Shown: positions 1 to 8,114 of the stretch, one piece after another | Numbering within the stretch: position 1 is the first letter of the stretch | How the letters are laid out: each line of letters begins with the position of its first letter | From: CALZFJ01 sp051878575 | GTDB lineage: Bacteria; Bacteroidota; Bacteroidia; Bacteroidales; Muribaculaceae | Direction of reading: 5' to 3' | DNA: 33,949 nucleotides | Assembly (NCBI GenBank): GCA_051878575.1 | Contig: JBJEKJ010000066.1 | Span: 1 to 33,949 of the forward strand | Notes under the pieces: generated by a model | What the model was told of the DNA's origin: nothing | The model's input: only the letters and a program-made list of their open reading frames with translations | Databases searched by the model: none | Translations under genes and position numbers: made by a program

Positions 1-64
1 CCGAACACCCCCTCGCTCAGCGCCTTACACCACAAAATTTTTATGCTGTAAAACACATCTCTGA

Positions 65-272
65 GTCCCAAACACTGTAACCATAGTGTGCACAGTGTTC
101 ATCTATGCTTATCCTGTGCGCGCTCTACGAGAGCCTGCTCATCCCGTTTGCGGTGATTCTCTCAGTGCCGTTCGGACTTGCCGGCAGCTTCCTGTTCGCA
201 CAGATTTGGGGACTTGAGAACAATATATATATGCAGACCGGCCTTATTATGCTTATCGGCCTGCACCGTTAG
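65..272 (+). pseudogene. Relic of an RND (HAE1/AcrB-type) efflux pump gene
   Basis: From about 108 to 263 one frame encodes a stretch typical of the AcrB family around transmembrane helices 10-11, with ALYESLLIPFAVILSVPFG followed by LENNIYMQTGLIMLIGL. In full-length pumps this continues into an AKNAIL-type helix, but here it ends at HR and a TAG at 270-272. Upstream, the matching hydrophobic sequence (VFIY at 95-106) lies in another frame, offset by one extra G near 107. That looks like a frameshift inside the same helix. No more of the roughly 1000-residue pump is visible on either side. It is therefore read as a doubly truncated, frameshifted remnant. The family match is from memory of RND sequences. 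The frame offset is seen directly. Confidence 0.72.
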
Positions 273-286
273 CACGACGTGCGCGA

Positions 287-336
287 ACACTGAGCATGGT
301 GCCGGCGGAATTCAGCCACGGCACCACGCTCAGTGT
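287..336. repeat. Strong inverted repeat (hairpin) between RND relic and pnp terminator
   Basis: Arms 287-304 and 319-336 are complementary over 18 positions, with one G-T type mismatch and a 14-nt loop. There is no T-run on either side, so it is not a classical terminator. It lies just beyond the pnp terminator and next to the RND relic. It may be a leftover of a mobile element or an extra transcript-end structure. Confidence 0.6.
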
Positions 337-344
337 GAGCAACG

Positions 345-384
345 AAAAAAGCTGTGGCATCTTGCACGATGCTCACAGCTTTTT
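345..384 (-). terminator. Rho-independent terminator of pnp (probably bidirectional)
   Basis: The arms pair A5-GCTGTG with CACAGC-T5 and extend by GCAT/ATGC across a one-base bulge. The loop is short and there are A/T tracts on both sides, so it can work in either direction. It begins 23 nt beyond the pnp stop codon. Confidence 0.8.
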
Positions 385-407
385 CTATTCACTAAAGGGG
401 AGTCGGA

Positions 408-2699
408 TTACTCCTCGCTATTGCCATTGTTGTTCTCATGACGAGGACCGCGGTTGTTGCCGCCTTCGCGACGCGGGCCACGGTTGCCGCCTTCGCGACG
501 AGAGCCGCCATTGTTGCCACCCTCACGGCGCGGGCCACGGTTGCCACCTTCGCGACGCGGGCCGCGACGCTCCTCAAAGCCCTCGGGCTTGTCAAGCAGA
601 GCCTTCATCGAAAGGCGGAACTTGCCCGACTTCTTGTCGATTTCGATGAGCTTCACAGTCACCTCGTCACCCTCTTTCAGACCGCTCGCCTCCATATTCT
701 CAAGGCGCTCCCAACTGATCTCCGAGATGTGCAGCAGTCCGTCCTTTCCGGGCATAAACTCGACGAATGCGCCGAACTCAAGAATCGAGCGAATCTTGCC
801 AGTGTAGATCTCACCCTCCTCAGGCACGGCAATGATAGCCTTGATTGCCTCCACTGCTGCGTCGATTGAGTCCTTGTTGGCTGCCGAAATCTCGATTTCT
901 CCCTTGCCGTCGATCTCATCGATTGTGATGACGGCACCGGTGCGCTCCTGAATACCCTGAATTGTCTCGCCGCCCTTACCGATGATTGCACCGATAAAGT
1001 CTTTGTCGACAGTCATGCCCACGATGCGCGGAACGTGAGGCTTGTAATCCTCGCGAGGCTCAGGAATTGTCTCGTTGATGATATTGAGGATGTGCAGACG
1101 TCCCTCACGAGCCTGATTCAATGCCTGTGCAAGAATCTCATAGGAAAGTCCGTCGCACTTGATATCCATCTGAGTGGCAGTGATACCGTCTTTCGTACCG
1201 GTCACCTTGAAGTCCATATCTCCGAGGTGATCCTCATCGCCGAGGATATCAGAGAGAATCGCGTGCTTCACGTTGCCCTTGTCGGTGATAAGTCCCATTG
1301 CTATTCCGGCCACGGGCTTCTTCATCTTCACACCTGCGTCGAGCAGTGCGAGGCAACCGGCGCACACCGTAGCCATCGACGACGAGCCGTTCGACTCAAG
1401 AATGTCGGAAACGATGCGCACGCAATATGGGAAATTATCGGGGAGCATGCTCTTGAGCGCGCGGTGGGCAAGATTGCCATGACCGATCTCACGACGTCCC
1501 ACTCCGCGCTGAGGCTTGGCCTCGCCGGTAGAGAACGGTGGGAAGTTGTAGTGCAGCAAGAAGCGCTCAGTGCCGTGATTCAGCACGTCGTCGATAATCT
1601 TCTCGTCGAGCTTCGTGCCAAGAGTCACAGTGGCAAGAGCCTGAGTCTCACCGCGTGTGAACACAGCCGATCCGTGTGGGCCCGGGAGGTAGTCGGTCTG
1701 ACACCAAATAGGACGAATCTCAGTGGTCTTGCGGCCGTCGAGGCGTATGCCCTCATCGAGGATGCAGCGACGCACAGCCTCTTTCTCCACATCGTGATAG
1801 TAGCGCTGCACGAGCGGAGTCTTCTCCTCACGCTCCTCCTCAGGAATTGCCTCGATGAACTCATTGCAGATGGCATCGAAGCTGTCCATGCGCCAGTGCT
1901 TGTCCGACGATCCGGCTTGCGCAACCTTGTAGGCCTTGTCGTAGCAAGCGTCCCACACCTGCTTGCGCAGCTCCTCGTCGTTCACCTCGTGGCAATACTC
2001 ACGCTTTGTGGTCGAGCCGACTTCCTCGGCGAGCTCCATCTGGGCCTTACACTGCACCTTGATAGCCTCATGTGCAGCCTTCAGCGCATCGAGCAGCTCG
2101 GCCTCGCTCACCTCGTTCATCTCGCCCTCAACCATCATAATATTTTCGTAAGTAGCACCTACCATAAGATCCATATCAGCTTTCGCAAGCTGCTCGAATG
2201 TGGGGTTGATGACGAACTGACCGTCGACGCGTGCCACACGCACCTCAGAAATAGGACCATTGAAAGGAATGTCGCTCACTGCCAGAGCAGCCGAGGCTGC
2301 GAGTCCGGCAAGAGCATCGGGCATGTCGACGCCATCAGACGAGAACATGATGATGTTCACGAAAGTGTCGGCATGGTAGTTCTCGGGGAACAGCGGACGC
2401 AGCACGCGGTCAACAAGGCGTGCCGTGAGAATCTCATAGTCCGAAGCACGTCCCTCACGCTTCTGGAAACCTCCGGGGAAACGCCCGAAAGCCGAAAATT
2501 TCTCTTTGTATTCAACTTGAAGAGGCATGAAGTCAACCCCTTCGCCGGCTTCTTTAGCCGAAACGACTGTCGCAAGAAGCATGGTATTGTTCATGCGCAG
2601 TTCAACCGCTCCATCGGCTTGCTTGGCAAGCTTTCCTGTCTCAAGGGTGATTACTCGTCCATCACCCAATTCGATGGTTTTTTTGATAGGTGTTACCAT
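408..2699 (-). CDS. pnp: Polyribonucleotide nucleotidyltransferase (PNPase) with RGG-like tail
   Basis: PNPase degrades RNA 3'-to-5' by phosphorolysis and is part of the bacterial RNA decay machinery. The 763-residue protein shows the full family order: a first RNase PH domain, a helical linker, a second RNase PH domain with GTKDGITATQMDIK (both conserved Asp of the active site), a KH domain (IIGKGGETIQGIQERTG) and an S1 domain (GKIRSILEFGAFVEF). The last 60 residues are an Arg/Gly/Asn-rich low-complexity tail with repeated RREGGN units, absent from E. coli PNPase. The start at MVTPIKKTIELG was chosen over an in-frame ATG 57 nt upstream because homologues begin there and because the upstream codons overlap the putative promoter. 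It is apparently monocistronic, divergent from panC and followed by a terminator. Confidence 0.97.
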   Translation of the reverse strand: MVTPIKKTIELGDGRVITLETGKLAKQADGAVELRMNNTMLLATVVSAKEAGEGVDFMPLQVEYKEKFSAFGRFPGGFQKREGRASDYEILTARLVDRVLRPLFPENYHADTFVNIIMFSSDGVDMPDALAGLAASAALAVSDIPFNGPISEVRVARVDGQFVINPTFEQLAKADMDLMVGATYENIMMVEGEMNEVSEAELLDALKAAHEAIKVQCKAQMELAEEVGSTTKREYCHEVNDEELRKQVWDACYDKAYKVAQAGSSDKHWRMDSFDAICNEFIEAIPEEEREEKTPLVQRYYHDVEKEAVRRCILDEGIRLDGRKTTEIRPIWCQTDYLPGPHGSAVFTRGETQALATVTLGTKLDEKIIDDVLNHGTERFLLHYNFPPFSTGEAKPQRGVGRREIGHGNLAHRALKSMLPDNFPYCVRIVSDILESNGSSSMATVCAGCLALLDAGVKMKKPVAGIAMGLITDKGNVKHAILSDILGDEDHLGDMDFKVTGTKDGITATQMDIKCDGLSYEILAQALNQAREGRLHILNIINETIPEPREDYKPHVPRIVGMTVDKDFIGAIIGKGGETIQGIQERTGAVITIDEIDGKGEIEISAANKDSIDAAVEAIKAIIAVPEEGEIYTGKIRSILEFGAFVEFMPGKDGLLHISEISWERLENMEASGLKEGDEVTVKLIEIDKKSGKFRLSMKALLDKPEGFEERRGPRREGGNRGPRREGGNNGGSRREGGNRGPRREGGNNRGPRHENNNGNSEE

Positions 2700-2729
2700 A
2701 AAATATTTTTCTACATGTAAAAATTCCTG

Positions 2730-2737
2730 CAAAGATA
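2730..2737 (-). promoter_or_regulatory. Putative -7 box of pnp promoter (TAtcTTTG)
   Basis: On the minus strand TATCTTTG matches the Bacteroidota -7 consensus TAnnTTTG. It lies about 30 nt upstream of the chosen pnp start. A TTG lies 16 nt further upstream, slightly closer than the usual 19-21. Confidence 0.6.
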
Positions 2738-2756
2738 CACAATTTTTTCCATACAA

Positions 2757-3109
2757 CAGCCTAATTTTTAATTAAAAAACCCGAAACTTCACAATTTGCC
2801 TTCAAAACGCATTCCAAACGCATCCAAACGCGCCAAAACGCACTGTTGCCCAGCGCCTCACCGCCGCCGCATCAGAAAGACGAGTCATCACACCCACATC
2901 AAGCCGCACATTCGCGTCAAACCGCCTATTAATAAATAATTAATGTGTGTGGCAACTTCGTTTTCGTGAAAAAAATGCGCAAAAAGGGCTTGATATTTGT
3001 GTAATTGACAAATATGTATTTACTTTGCAAAGTTTTTTTAGCGGGTTTCTCAGGCGAGTGCCCGCAATGTTAAACAAGCTGTGGCAGCTCCGTGTGAGCC
3101 CACTAAAAT
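2757..3109. promoter_or_regulatory. Divergent pnp/panC regulatory region with phased AACGC repeats
   Basis: This 353-bp gap holds no convincing gene. Four copies of CAAA(A)CGC lie between 2803 and 2841. Their AACGC cores start at 2806, 2817, 2827 and 2837, that is 10-11 bp apart, or one helical turn. A perfect 7-bp inverted repeat is at 2994-3014 and the panC promoter at 2997-3027. Nothing else is recognisable. Confidence 0.5.
2994..3027 (+). promoter_or_regulatory. Putative panC promoter with overlapping inverted repeat
   Basis: TTG at 2997-2999 is followed after 20 nt by TTACTTTG at 3020-3027, close to TAnnTTTG. A perfect inverted repeat, TATTTGT-N7-ACAAATA (2994-3014), covers the -33 element and much of the spacer, as an operator would. 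The regulator is unknown. Confidence 0.5.
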
Positions 3110-3121
3110 ATGCAAATAGCA

Positions 3122-3967
3122 ATGCTAACTGTAAGAACTGTAAAAGAGCTTAAAAGCGCAGTGAAATCAGCTCGTGAGGCGGGAAAGAGCGTTGGCTTGG
3201 TGCCAACTATGGGAGCCCTTCACGAGGGGCACAAGTCGCTTGTCGACCGTTGCCGCAAGGAGAATGACGTGGTTGTGGTGAGCGTTTTCGTGAACCCTAC
3301 CCAATTCAACAACAAAGAGGATTTACGCACTTATCCGCGCACCGAGGACGCCGACAGGGCGCTGCTCGAGGCTGCGGGGTGCGACATTGTATTCATGCCC
3401 TCGGTCGAGGAGGTGTATCCCGAGCCCGACACACGCGTGTTCAGCCTCGGCAAGGTTGCCGAGGTGATGGAGGGCGCCATGCGTCCGGGCCACTTCAATG
3501 GAGTGGCGCAAATCGTGAGCAAGCTGTTCATGATGGTGGAGCCCGACCGCGCATACTTCGGCGAGAAGGACTTCCAGCAGATTGCCGTGATACGCGAGAT
3601 GGTGCGCCAAGAGGGATTCAAGCTCGACATAGTGCCTTGCCCTATCGTGCGTGAGGCCGACGGCCTTGCCAAGAGCAGCCGGAACGTGCGCCTTGACGCT
3701 CACCTGCGCAGCATAGCCCCCAACATCGCGCGCATTCTGCGCGAAAGTGTGGAATATGCCAAGTCGCACGACGTGGCATCGACGCGGAAAATGGTGGAGG
3801 ACGGCATCAACGCTTATCCTGAGATGGAGGTGGAATATTATCAGATTGTCGACGGAACATCGCTTATGCCAGTTGCCGGCTGGGACGATTCCGACCATGT
3901 GGTGGGATGCGTGACGGTGTATTGCGGCGACGTGCGGCTCATCGACAATATCGCCTACAAGAAATAA
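3122..3967 (+). CDS. panC: Pantothenate synthetase
   Basis: PanC joins pantoate and beta-alanine using ATP, the last step of vitamin B5 synthesis, in the cytoplasm. The protein has the nucleotidyltransferase HIGH-like motif in PTMGALHEGH, VNPTQF, the pantoate/ATP-site stretch GEKDFQQ and the KMSKS-like segment LAKSSRNVRL. The length of about 281 residues is typical. The ATG at 3122 (MLTVRTVKEL) aligns best with Bacteroides PanC starts. An ATG at 3110 would add four residues and cannot be excluded. panD follows after 25 nt, so the enzyme and the supplier of its beta-alanine substrate are co-transcribed. It is the first gene of a plus-strand run reaching to the CapA-like gene. Confidence 0.96.
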   Translation: MLTVRTVKELKSAVKSAREAGKSVGLVPTMGALHEGHKSLVDRCRKENDVVVVSVFVNPTQFNNKEDLRTYPRTEDADRALLEAAGCDIVFMPSVEEVYPEPDTRVFSLGKVAEVMEGAMRPGHFNGVAQIVSKLFMMVEPDRAYFGEKDFQQIAVIREMVRQEGFKLDIVPCPIVREADGLAKSSRNVRLDAHLRSIAPNIARILRESVEYAKSHDVASTRKMVEDGINAYPEMEVEYYQIVDGTSLMPVAGWDDSDHVVGCVTVYCGDVRLIDNIAYKK

Positions 3968-3992
3968 TCAACGTCGGAATTATAATCACAAT

Positions 3993-4346
3993 ATGCAGAT
4001 ACAAGTAGTAAAATCGAAGATTCACCGCGTGACAGTGACTGAGGCTAACCTCAACTATATTGGAAGCATAACCATCGACGAGGATTTGATGGATGCGGCC
4101 AACATAATTGCCGGAGAACGCGTGTATATCGTCGACAACAACAATGGCGAGCGGCTCGACACCTACGTCATTGCCGGAGAGCGCGGTTCGGGCGTGATAT
4201 GCCTCAACGGCGCAGCGGCCCGCAAGGTGCAGCCCGGCGACACGGTGATAATAATGGCCTACGCCATCATGGATTTCGAGGAGGCAAAGACATTCAAGCC
4301 TGCCGTAATCTTCCCCGACACAGCCACCAACAAGCTGATACCATAG
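3993..4346 (+). CDS. panD: Aspartate 1-decarboxylase (pyruvoyl enzyme)
   Basis: PanD decarboxylates L-aspartate to beta-alanine, the partner substrate of PanC. The 117-residue precursor has the self-cleavage site Gly24-Ser25 in YIGSITID, which generates the pyruvoyl group at Ser25. It also has the catalytic surroundings K9-IHRV and the conserved GAAARKVQPGD and IIMAYA stretches. The length is normal. It lies 25 nt after panC and 45 nt before ffh, with no promoter or terminator seen between them. Confidence 0.97.
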   Translation: MQIQVVKSKIHRVTVTEANLNYIGSITIDEDLMDAANIIAGERVYIVDNNNGERLDTYVIAGERGSGVICLNGAAARKVQPGDTVIIMAYAIMDFEEAKTFKPAVIFPDTATNKLIP

Positions 4347-4391
4347 TGTATCGGCAGCAGAAAATAGATAATAAAAACTTACGATACGACA

Positions 4392-5720
4392 ATGTTTGAA
4401 AATTTAAGCGAAAAACTTGAACGCTCATTCAAGATTCTAAAAGGACAGGGCAAAATCACCGAGATCAATGTTGCCGAGACCTTGAAAGAGGTGCGCCGCG
4501 CGTTGCTCGATGCCGACGTCAACTACAAGGTTGCCAAGCAGTTCACCGACATCGTCAAGGCCAAGGCCCTCGGACAGGACGTCATCAACTCGCTGAAGCC
4601 GAGCGAGCTCATGGTGAAAATCGTGCACGACGAGCTGGCACAGCTCATGGGCGGCGAACAGGCCGAGTTCAGGATTGAGGGCAAGCCCGCAATCATCCTC
4701 ATGTCGGGACTTCAAGGCTCGGGTAAGACCACTTTCTCGGGAAAGCTGGCAAGGAAGCTGAAGAGCGAGAAAGCCAAACGCCCGCTGCTTGTGGCCTGCG
4801 ACGTGTATCGTCCGGCAGCTATCGAGCAGCTACGCGTGCTCGGTGAGCAAATCGGCGTGCCGGTATACTCCGAGCCCGATAGCAAGAATCCCATCGACAT
4901 TGCCAAGCACGCCATCGACGAGGCAAAGAAGAACAACTACGACGTAGTGATAATAGACACCGCCGGACGCCTTGCCGTCGACGAGGAGATGATGCAGGAG
5001 ATTGAGGCGATAAAGAAAGCCGTCAACCCGCAGGAAACGCTATTCGTGGTCGACTCCATGACCGGACAAGACGCTGTGAACACAGCCAAGGAGTTCAACG
5101 ACCGCCTCGACTTCGACGGAGTGGTGCTCACCAAGCTCGACGGTGATACCCGTGGCGGAGCGGCGCTGTCGATTCGCACCGTCGTCAACAAGCCTATCAA
5201 ATTCGTAGGTACGGGCGAGAAACTCGACGCCATCGACCCCTTCCGCCCGGCAGGTATGGCCGACCGCATCCTCGGCATGGGCGACATCGTGTCGTTTGTG
5301 GAGCGCATGCAGCAGCAATACAACGAGGAGGAGGCCAAGCGTCTGCAAAAGAAGATTGCCAAGAACCAATTCGACTTCAACGACTTCATGAGCCAGATAG
5401 CCCAAATCAAGAAGATGGGCAACCTCAAGGACCTCGCATCGATGATTCCAGGCGTGAACAAGGTGATTAAGGACATCGACATCGACGACAATGCCTTCAA
5501 GAGCATTGAGGCTATCATCTACTCGATGACTCCCTACGAGCGCGCCAACCCTGACGTCATCAACGGAAGCCGCCGACAGCGCATCGCCGCCGGCAGCGGA
5601 ACGTCGATTCAAGAGGTGAACCGCCTGCTCAAGCAGTTCAGCGAGACGCGCAAGATGATGAAACTCGCCACCACGATGAAGAACCCGATGAAGATGATGC
5701 GCGGAATGCGCCGCAAGTAG
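4392..5720 (+). CDS. ffh: Signal recognition particle protein Ffh (SRP54)
   Basis: Ffh binds 4.5S RNA and signal sequences and delivers ribosomes to FtsY at the inner membrane. The 442-residue protein has an N-terminal helical bundle, then a GTPase G domain with the P-loop GLQGSGKTT (about residue 107), DTAGR, TKLDGD and the GTGEKLDAIDPF closing motif. A C-terminal Met-rich M domain follows, ending in KMMKLATTMKNPMKMMRGM. Length and order are canonical. It sits between panD and folD (gaps of 45 and 65 nt), probably in one transcription unit. The 4.5S RNA gene was not found in this window. Confidence 0.97.
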   Translation: MFENLSEKLERSFKILKGQGKITEINVAETLKEVRRALLDADVNYKVAKQFTDIVKAKALGQDVINSLKPSELMVKIVHDELAQLMGGEQAEFRIEGKPAIILMSGLQGSGKTTFSGKLARKLKSEKAKRPLLVACDVYRPAAIEQLRVLGEQIGVPVYSEPDSKNPIDIAKHAIDEAKKNNYDVVIIDTAGRLAVDEEMMQEIEAIKKAVNPQETLFVVDSMTGQDAVNTAKEFNDRLDFDGVVLTKLDGDTRGGAALSIRTVVNKPIKFVGTGEKLDAIDPFRPAGMADRILGMGDIVSFVERMQQQYNEEEAKRLQKKIAKNQFDFNDFMSQIAQIKKMGNLKDLASMIPGVNKVIKDIDIDDNAFKSIEAIIYSMTPYERANPDVINGSRRQRIAAGSGTSIQEVNRLLKQFSETRKMMKLATTMKNPMKMMRGMRRK

Positions 5721-5785
5721 GCGCAGCGCCAGACCCTCCAAGAATCAACAATTTACATCCAAACATAGAAGCAAAACAGACGACA

Positions 5786-6667
5786 ATGGAATTAATCGAC
5801 GGAAAAAAGATTGCCGACACCATAAAGGCCGAGATTGCAGCCGAAGTGGAGAAGATGGTGGGCGAAGGGAAAAAGCGGCCTCACCTTGCCGCAGTGCTCG
5901 TGGGACACGACGGTGGAAGCGAAACCTACGTTGCCCACAAGGTGAAGGCTTGCGAGCAGTGCGGATTCAAGTCGACCCTCATACGCTTTGAGGACGACGT
6001 GACGGAACAACAGCTTCTCGACACCATCGGCAAGCTCAACGCCGATGCCGACGTCGACGGTTTTATCGTGCAATTGCCATTGCCAAAGCATATCTCGGAG
6101 CAGAGAATCATCGAGGCCATCGACTACCGCAAGGACGTCGACGGCTTCCACCCAATCAACGTCGGACGCATGTCGATAGGATTGCCATGCTTCCTCTCGG
6201 CCACCCCCGCGGGAATCATTGAGCTGCTGCGACGCTACGAGGTGCCCACGTCGGGCGCCAACTGCGTAGTGCTCGGCCGCAGCAACATTGTGGGCAAGCC
6301 CGTGGCATCGCTCATGATGCAGAAGGCCGTGCCGGGCGACGCCACGGTGACCGTGTGCCACAGCCACACCAAGAACCTAAAGGAGATTTGCCGCAACGCC
6401 GACATCATAATCGCCGCCCTCGGCTCTCCCGAGTTCGTGAAGGCCGACATGGTGAAGGAAGGTGCCGTAATTATCGACGTCGGCACCACCCGTGTGCCGT
6501 CGACCCTCACCAAGAACGGATGGAAGCTGAAAGGCGACGTCGACTTCGAGAACGTGGCTCCGAAATGCTCGCTCATAACCCCTGTTCCGGGAGGCGTGGG
6601 CCCGATGACCATCGTATCGCTCATGCGCAACACGCTTTTAGCGGCACAAAAGGCCATCTACGCCTGA
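5786..6667 (+). CDS. folD: Bifunctional methylenetetrahydrofolate dehydrogenase/cyclohydrolase
   Basis: FolD interconverts 5,10-methylene-, methenyl- and 10-formyl-tetrahydrofolate, supplying one-carbon units for purines and formyl-Met. The 293-residue protein shows the substrate-site YVAHKVKACEQCG (Tyr and catalytic Lys), FIVQLPLP, KDVDGFHP, a TPAGIIELL stretch and the Rossmann motif GRSNIVGKPVASLMM. It ends with the FolD signature PVPGGVGPMTIVSLMRNT. The length is standard. It lies 65 nt after ffh and 46 nt before the CapA-like gene on the same strand. Confidence 0.97.
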   Translation: MELIDGKKIADTIKAEIAAEVEKMVGEGKKRPHLAAVLVGHDGGSETYVAHKVKACEQCGFKSTLIRFEDDVTEQQLLDTIGKLNADADVDGFIVQLPLPKHISEQRIIEAIDYRKDVDGFHPINVGRMSIGLPCFLSATPAGIIELLRRYEVPTSGANCVVLGRSNIVGKPVASLMMQKAVPGDATVTVCHSHTKNLKEICRNADIIIAALGSPEFVKADMVKEGAVIIDVGTTRVPSTLTKNGWKLKGDVDFENVAPKCSLITPVPGGVGPMTIVSLMRNTLLAAQKAIYA

Positions 6668-6713
6668 TTGCCGACTAACCGCATCTCCACTACCCTCAAT
6701 ATCGCAATAGACG

Positions 6714-7847
6714 ATGACACTCAACACCATATTGATTCTCCTGCTCTCGCTCCTCGGCCCAACACGAGGCGGTCAGGAGATCAATTTGCTTTTTGCGGGC
6801 GATGCAATGCAGCACGGGCCACAAATCCGCGCGGCCCGACAAGCCGACGGCTCCTTCGACTACACAGAGTGCCTAAAGCTCCTCGAGGACGAGATATCGG
6901 CCGCCGACTATGCCGTGGTGAACCTTGAGTGCCCGCTCGGCGGCGAGCCCTACAACGGATATCCCGCATTCAGCGCCCCCGACGCTTTTGCCGCACAGCT
7001 GAGGCAATCGGGCTTCGACCTGTTGCTGACGGCCAACAACCACTGCCTCGACCGTCGCGACGCCGGACTTCGGCGCACCATCACGGCCCTCGACGCCATG
7101 CAGATTACCCACACAGGCACATTCGTGTCGAAGGAGGCCCGCAATGAGCTATCGCCGCTGATCGCCAACGTAAGAGGCGTGAAGATAGCCATGCTGAGCT
7201 ACACCTACGGCACCAACGGCATTCCCGTGCAAGGCTCGGTGGTGGTGAACTACATCGACCGCAAAGTGATAGGCGCCGACATCGACCGCGCGCGCCTGCT
7301 CGGCGCAGGAATAATATGCGTGAACCTCCATTGGGGCGAGGAATACCGACTGCTGCCTGTGGAATCGCAGAAATCGCTTGCCGAATGGCTGATTGAGGAA
7401 AAAGGAGTCGACCTGATAATAGGAGGGCACCCTCACGTGATAGAGCCCATGCAGATACGCCACAGCCGGCGATTCGACAAGGACGTGCTGCTCGTCTACT
7501 CGCTCGGCAACTTCATCTCCAACCAGAACGGCGACGACAGCCGCGGCGGCGCCATGGTGATGGTGACCCTCGGCGTCGACAATGGCAAAGCCACAGCCAT
7601 GAAGGCACGCTACCGCCTGTTCTTCTGCCAGAAACCTGCCGGCAAAGCCGACAACTACAGGCTTATTCCCTCACACAGGCACGACTGCGTGCGCCGCGAC
7701 TCGCGCCCTGCCTTCGACCGCTTCATGCGCAATGCCCGGCGCATCTTCTCGGCCCACAATATCAACGTCGACGAGGCACCCGACAGCATCGAGGCACCGC
7801 TGCGCCCATTCATCGACTGTGAGATTCCGGCCATGCTGCTTCGCTGA
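6714..7847 (+). CDS. Secreted CapA-family protein (metallophosphoesterase-like)
   Basis: This 377-residue protein starts with a hydrophobic segment (residues 3-15) that looks like a signal peptide, so it probably acts outside the cytoplasm. The rest carries the CapA/PGA_cap motifs in order: FAGDAMQHGP, NLECPL, TANNHCLDR, NLHWGEEYR, GGHPHVIEP and YSLGNFIS. The Asp, Asn and His residues correspond to the metal site of calcineurin-like phosphoesterases. CapA proteins are known from poly-gamma-glutamate capsule synthesis, but no capB/capC genes are nearby, so that role cannot be assumed here. It is the last gene of the panC run. The actual substrate is unknown. Confidence 0.85.
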   Translation: MTLNTILILLLSLLGPTRGGQEINLLFAGDAMQHGPQIRAARQADGSFDYTECLKLLEDEISAADYAVVNLECPLGGEPYNGYPAFSAPDAFAAQLRQSGFDLLLTANNHCLDRRDAGLRRTITALDAMQITHTGTFVSKEARNELSPLIANVRGVKIAMLSYTYGTNGIPVQGSVVVNYIDRKVIGADIDRARLLGAGIICVNLHWGEEYRLLPVESQKSLAEWLIEEKGVDLIIGGHPHVIEPMQIRHSRRFDKDVLLVYSLGNFISNQNGDDSRGGAMVMVTLGVDNGKATAMKARYRLFFCQKPAGKADNYRLIPSHRHDCVRRDSRPAFDRFMRNARRIFSAHNINVDEAPDSIEAPLRPFIDCEIPAMLLR

Positions 7848-7979
7848 GCAGCGACACCGGGCAAGCGCCCACACGGCAGTCGCCGACAAGCCCCTTACAA
7901 GTGCGCAAAGTGTTAAATTGGAGCATTTTTTAGCGATATTTCCTTAAAACGGCAACATTCACTGCCCACAATGGGAAAT

Positions 7980-8004
7980 ATACGAAGAAATTTTCGTATC
8001 TTTG
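7980..8004 (+). promoter_or_regulatory. Promoter of the GT5-like/DUF4270 unit with inverted repeat
   Basis: TATCTTTG at 7997-8004 matches the -7 consensus. A perfect inverted repeat, ATACGAA-N6-TTCGTAT (7980-7999), occupies the spacer and runs into the box. That would suit an operator. The implied leader to the ATG at 8115 is about 100 nt. Confidence 0.55.
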
Positions 8005-8114
8005 CAAAAGATATTCTAAAATAGCGCAAAAGCGTAATGCCCGGCGCGCAAGCACGAGGCTCACAGCGACAATTGGCTATCAAGGCAATATCCAATAATT
8101 ATATAGTCAGAATT

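Noticed and set aside
1035..2720. 561-codon open frame on the plus strand opposite pnp
   Set aside because: Antisense shadow of a clearly real gene. Composition is biased (many Leu, His, Val) and no motifs are present.
6714..7847. Poly-gamma-glutamate capsule operon
   Set aside because: Only a CapA-like gene is present. No capB or capC homologue is adjacent.
8037..8114. N-terminal extension of the GT5-like protein from the upstream ATG
   Set aside because: The 26 extra residues have no resemblance to the family, and the region looks like a leader following the -7 box at 7997.
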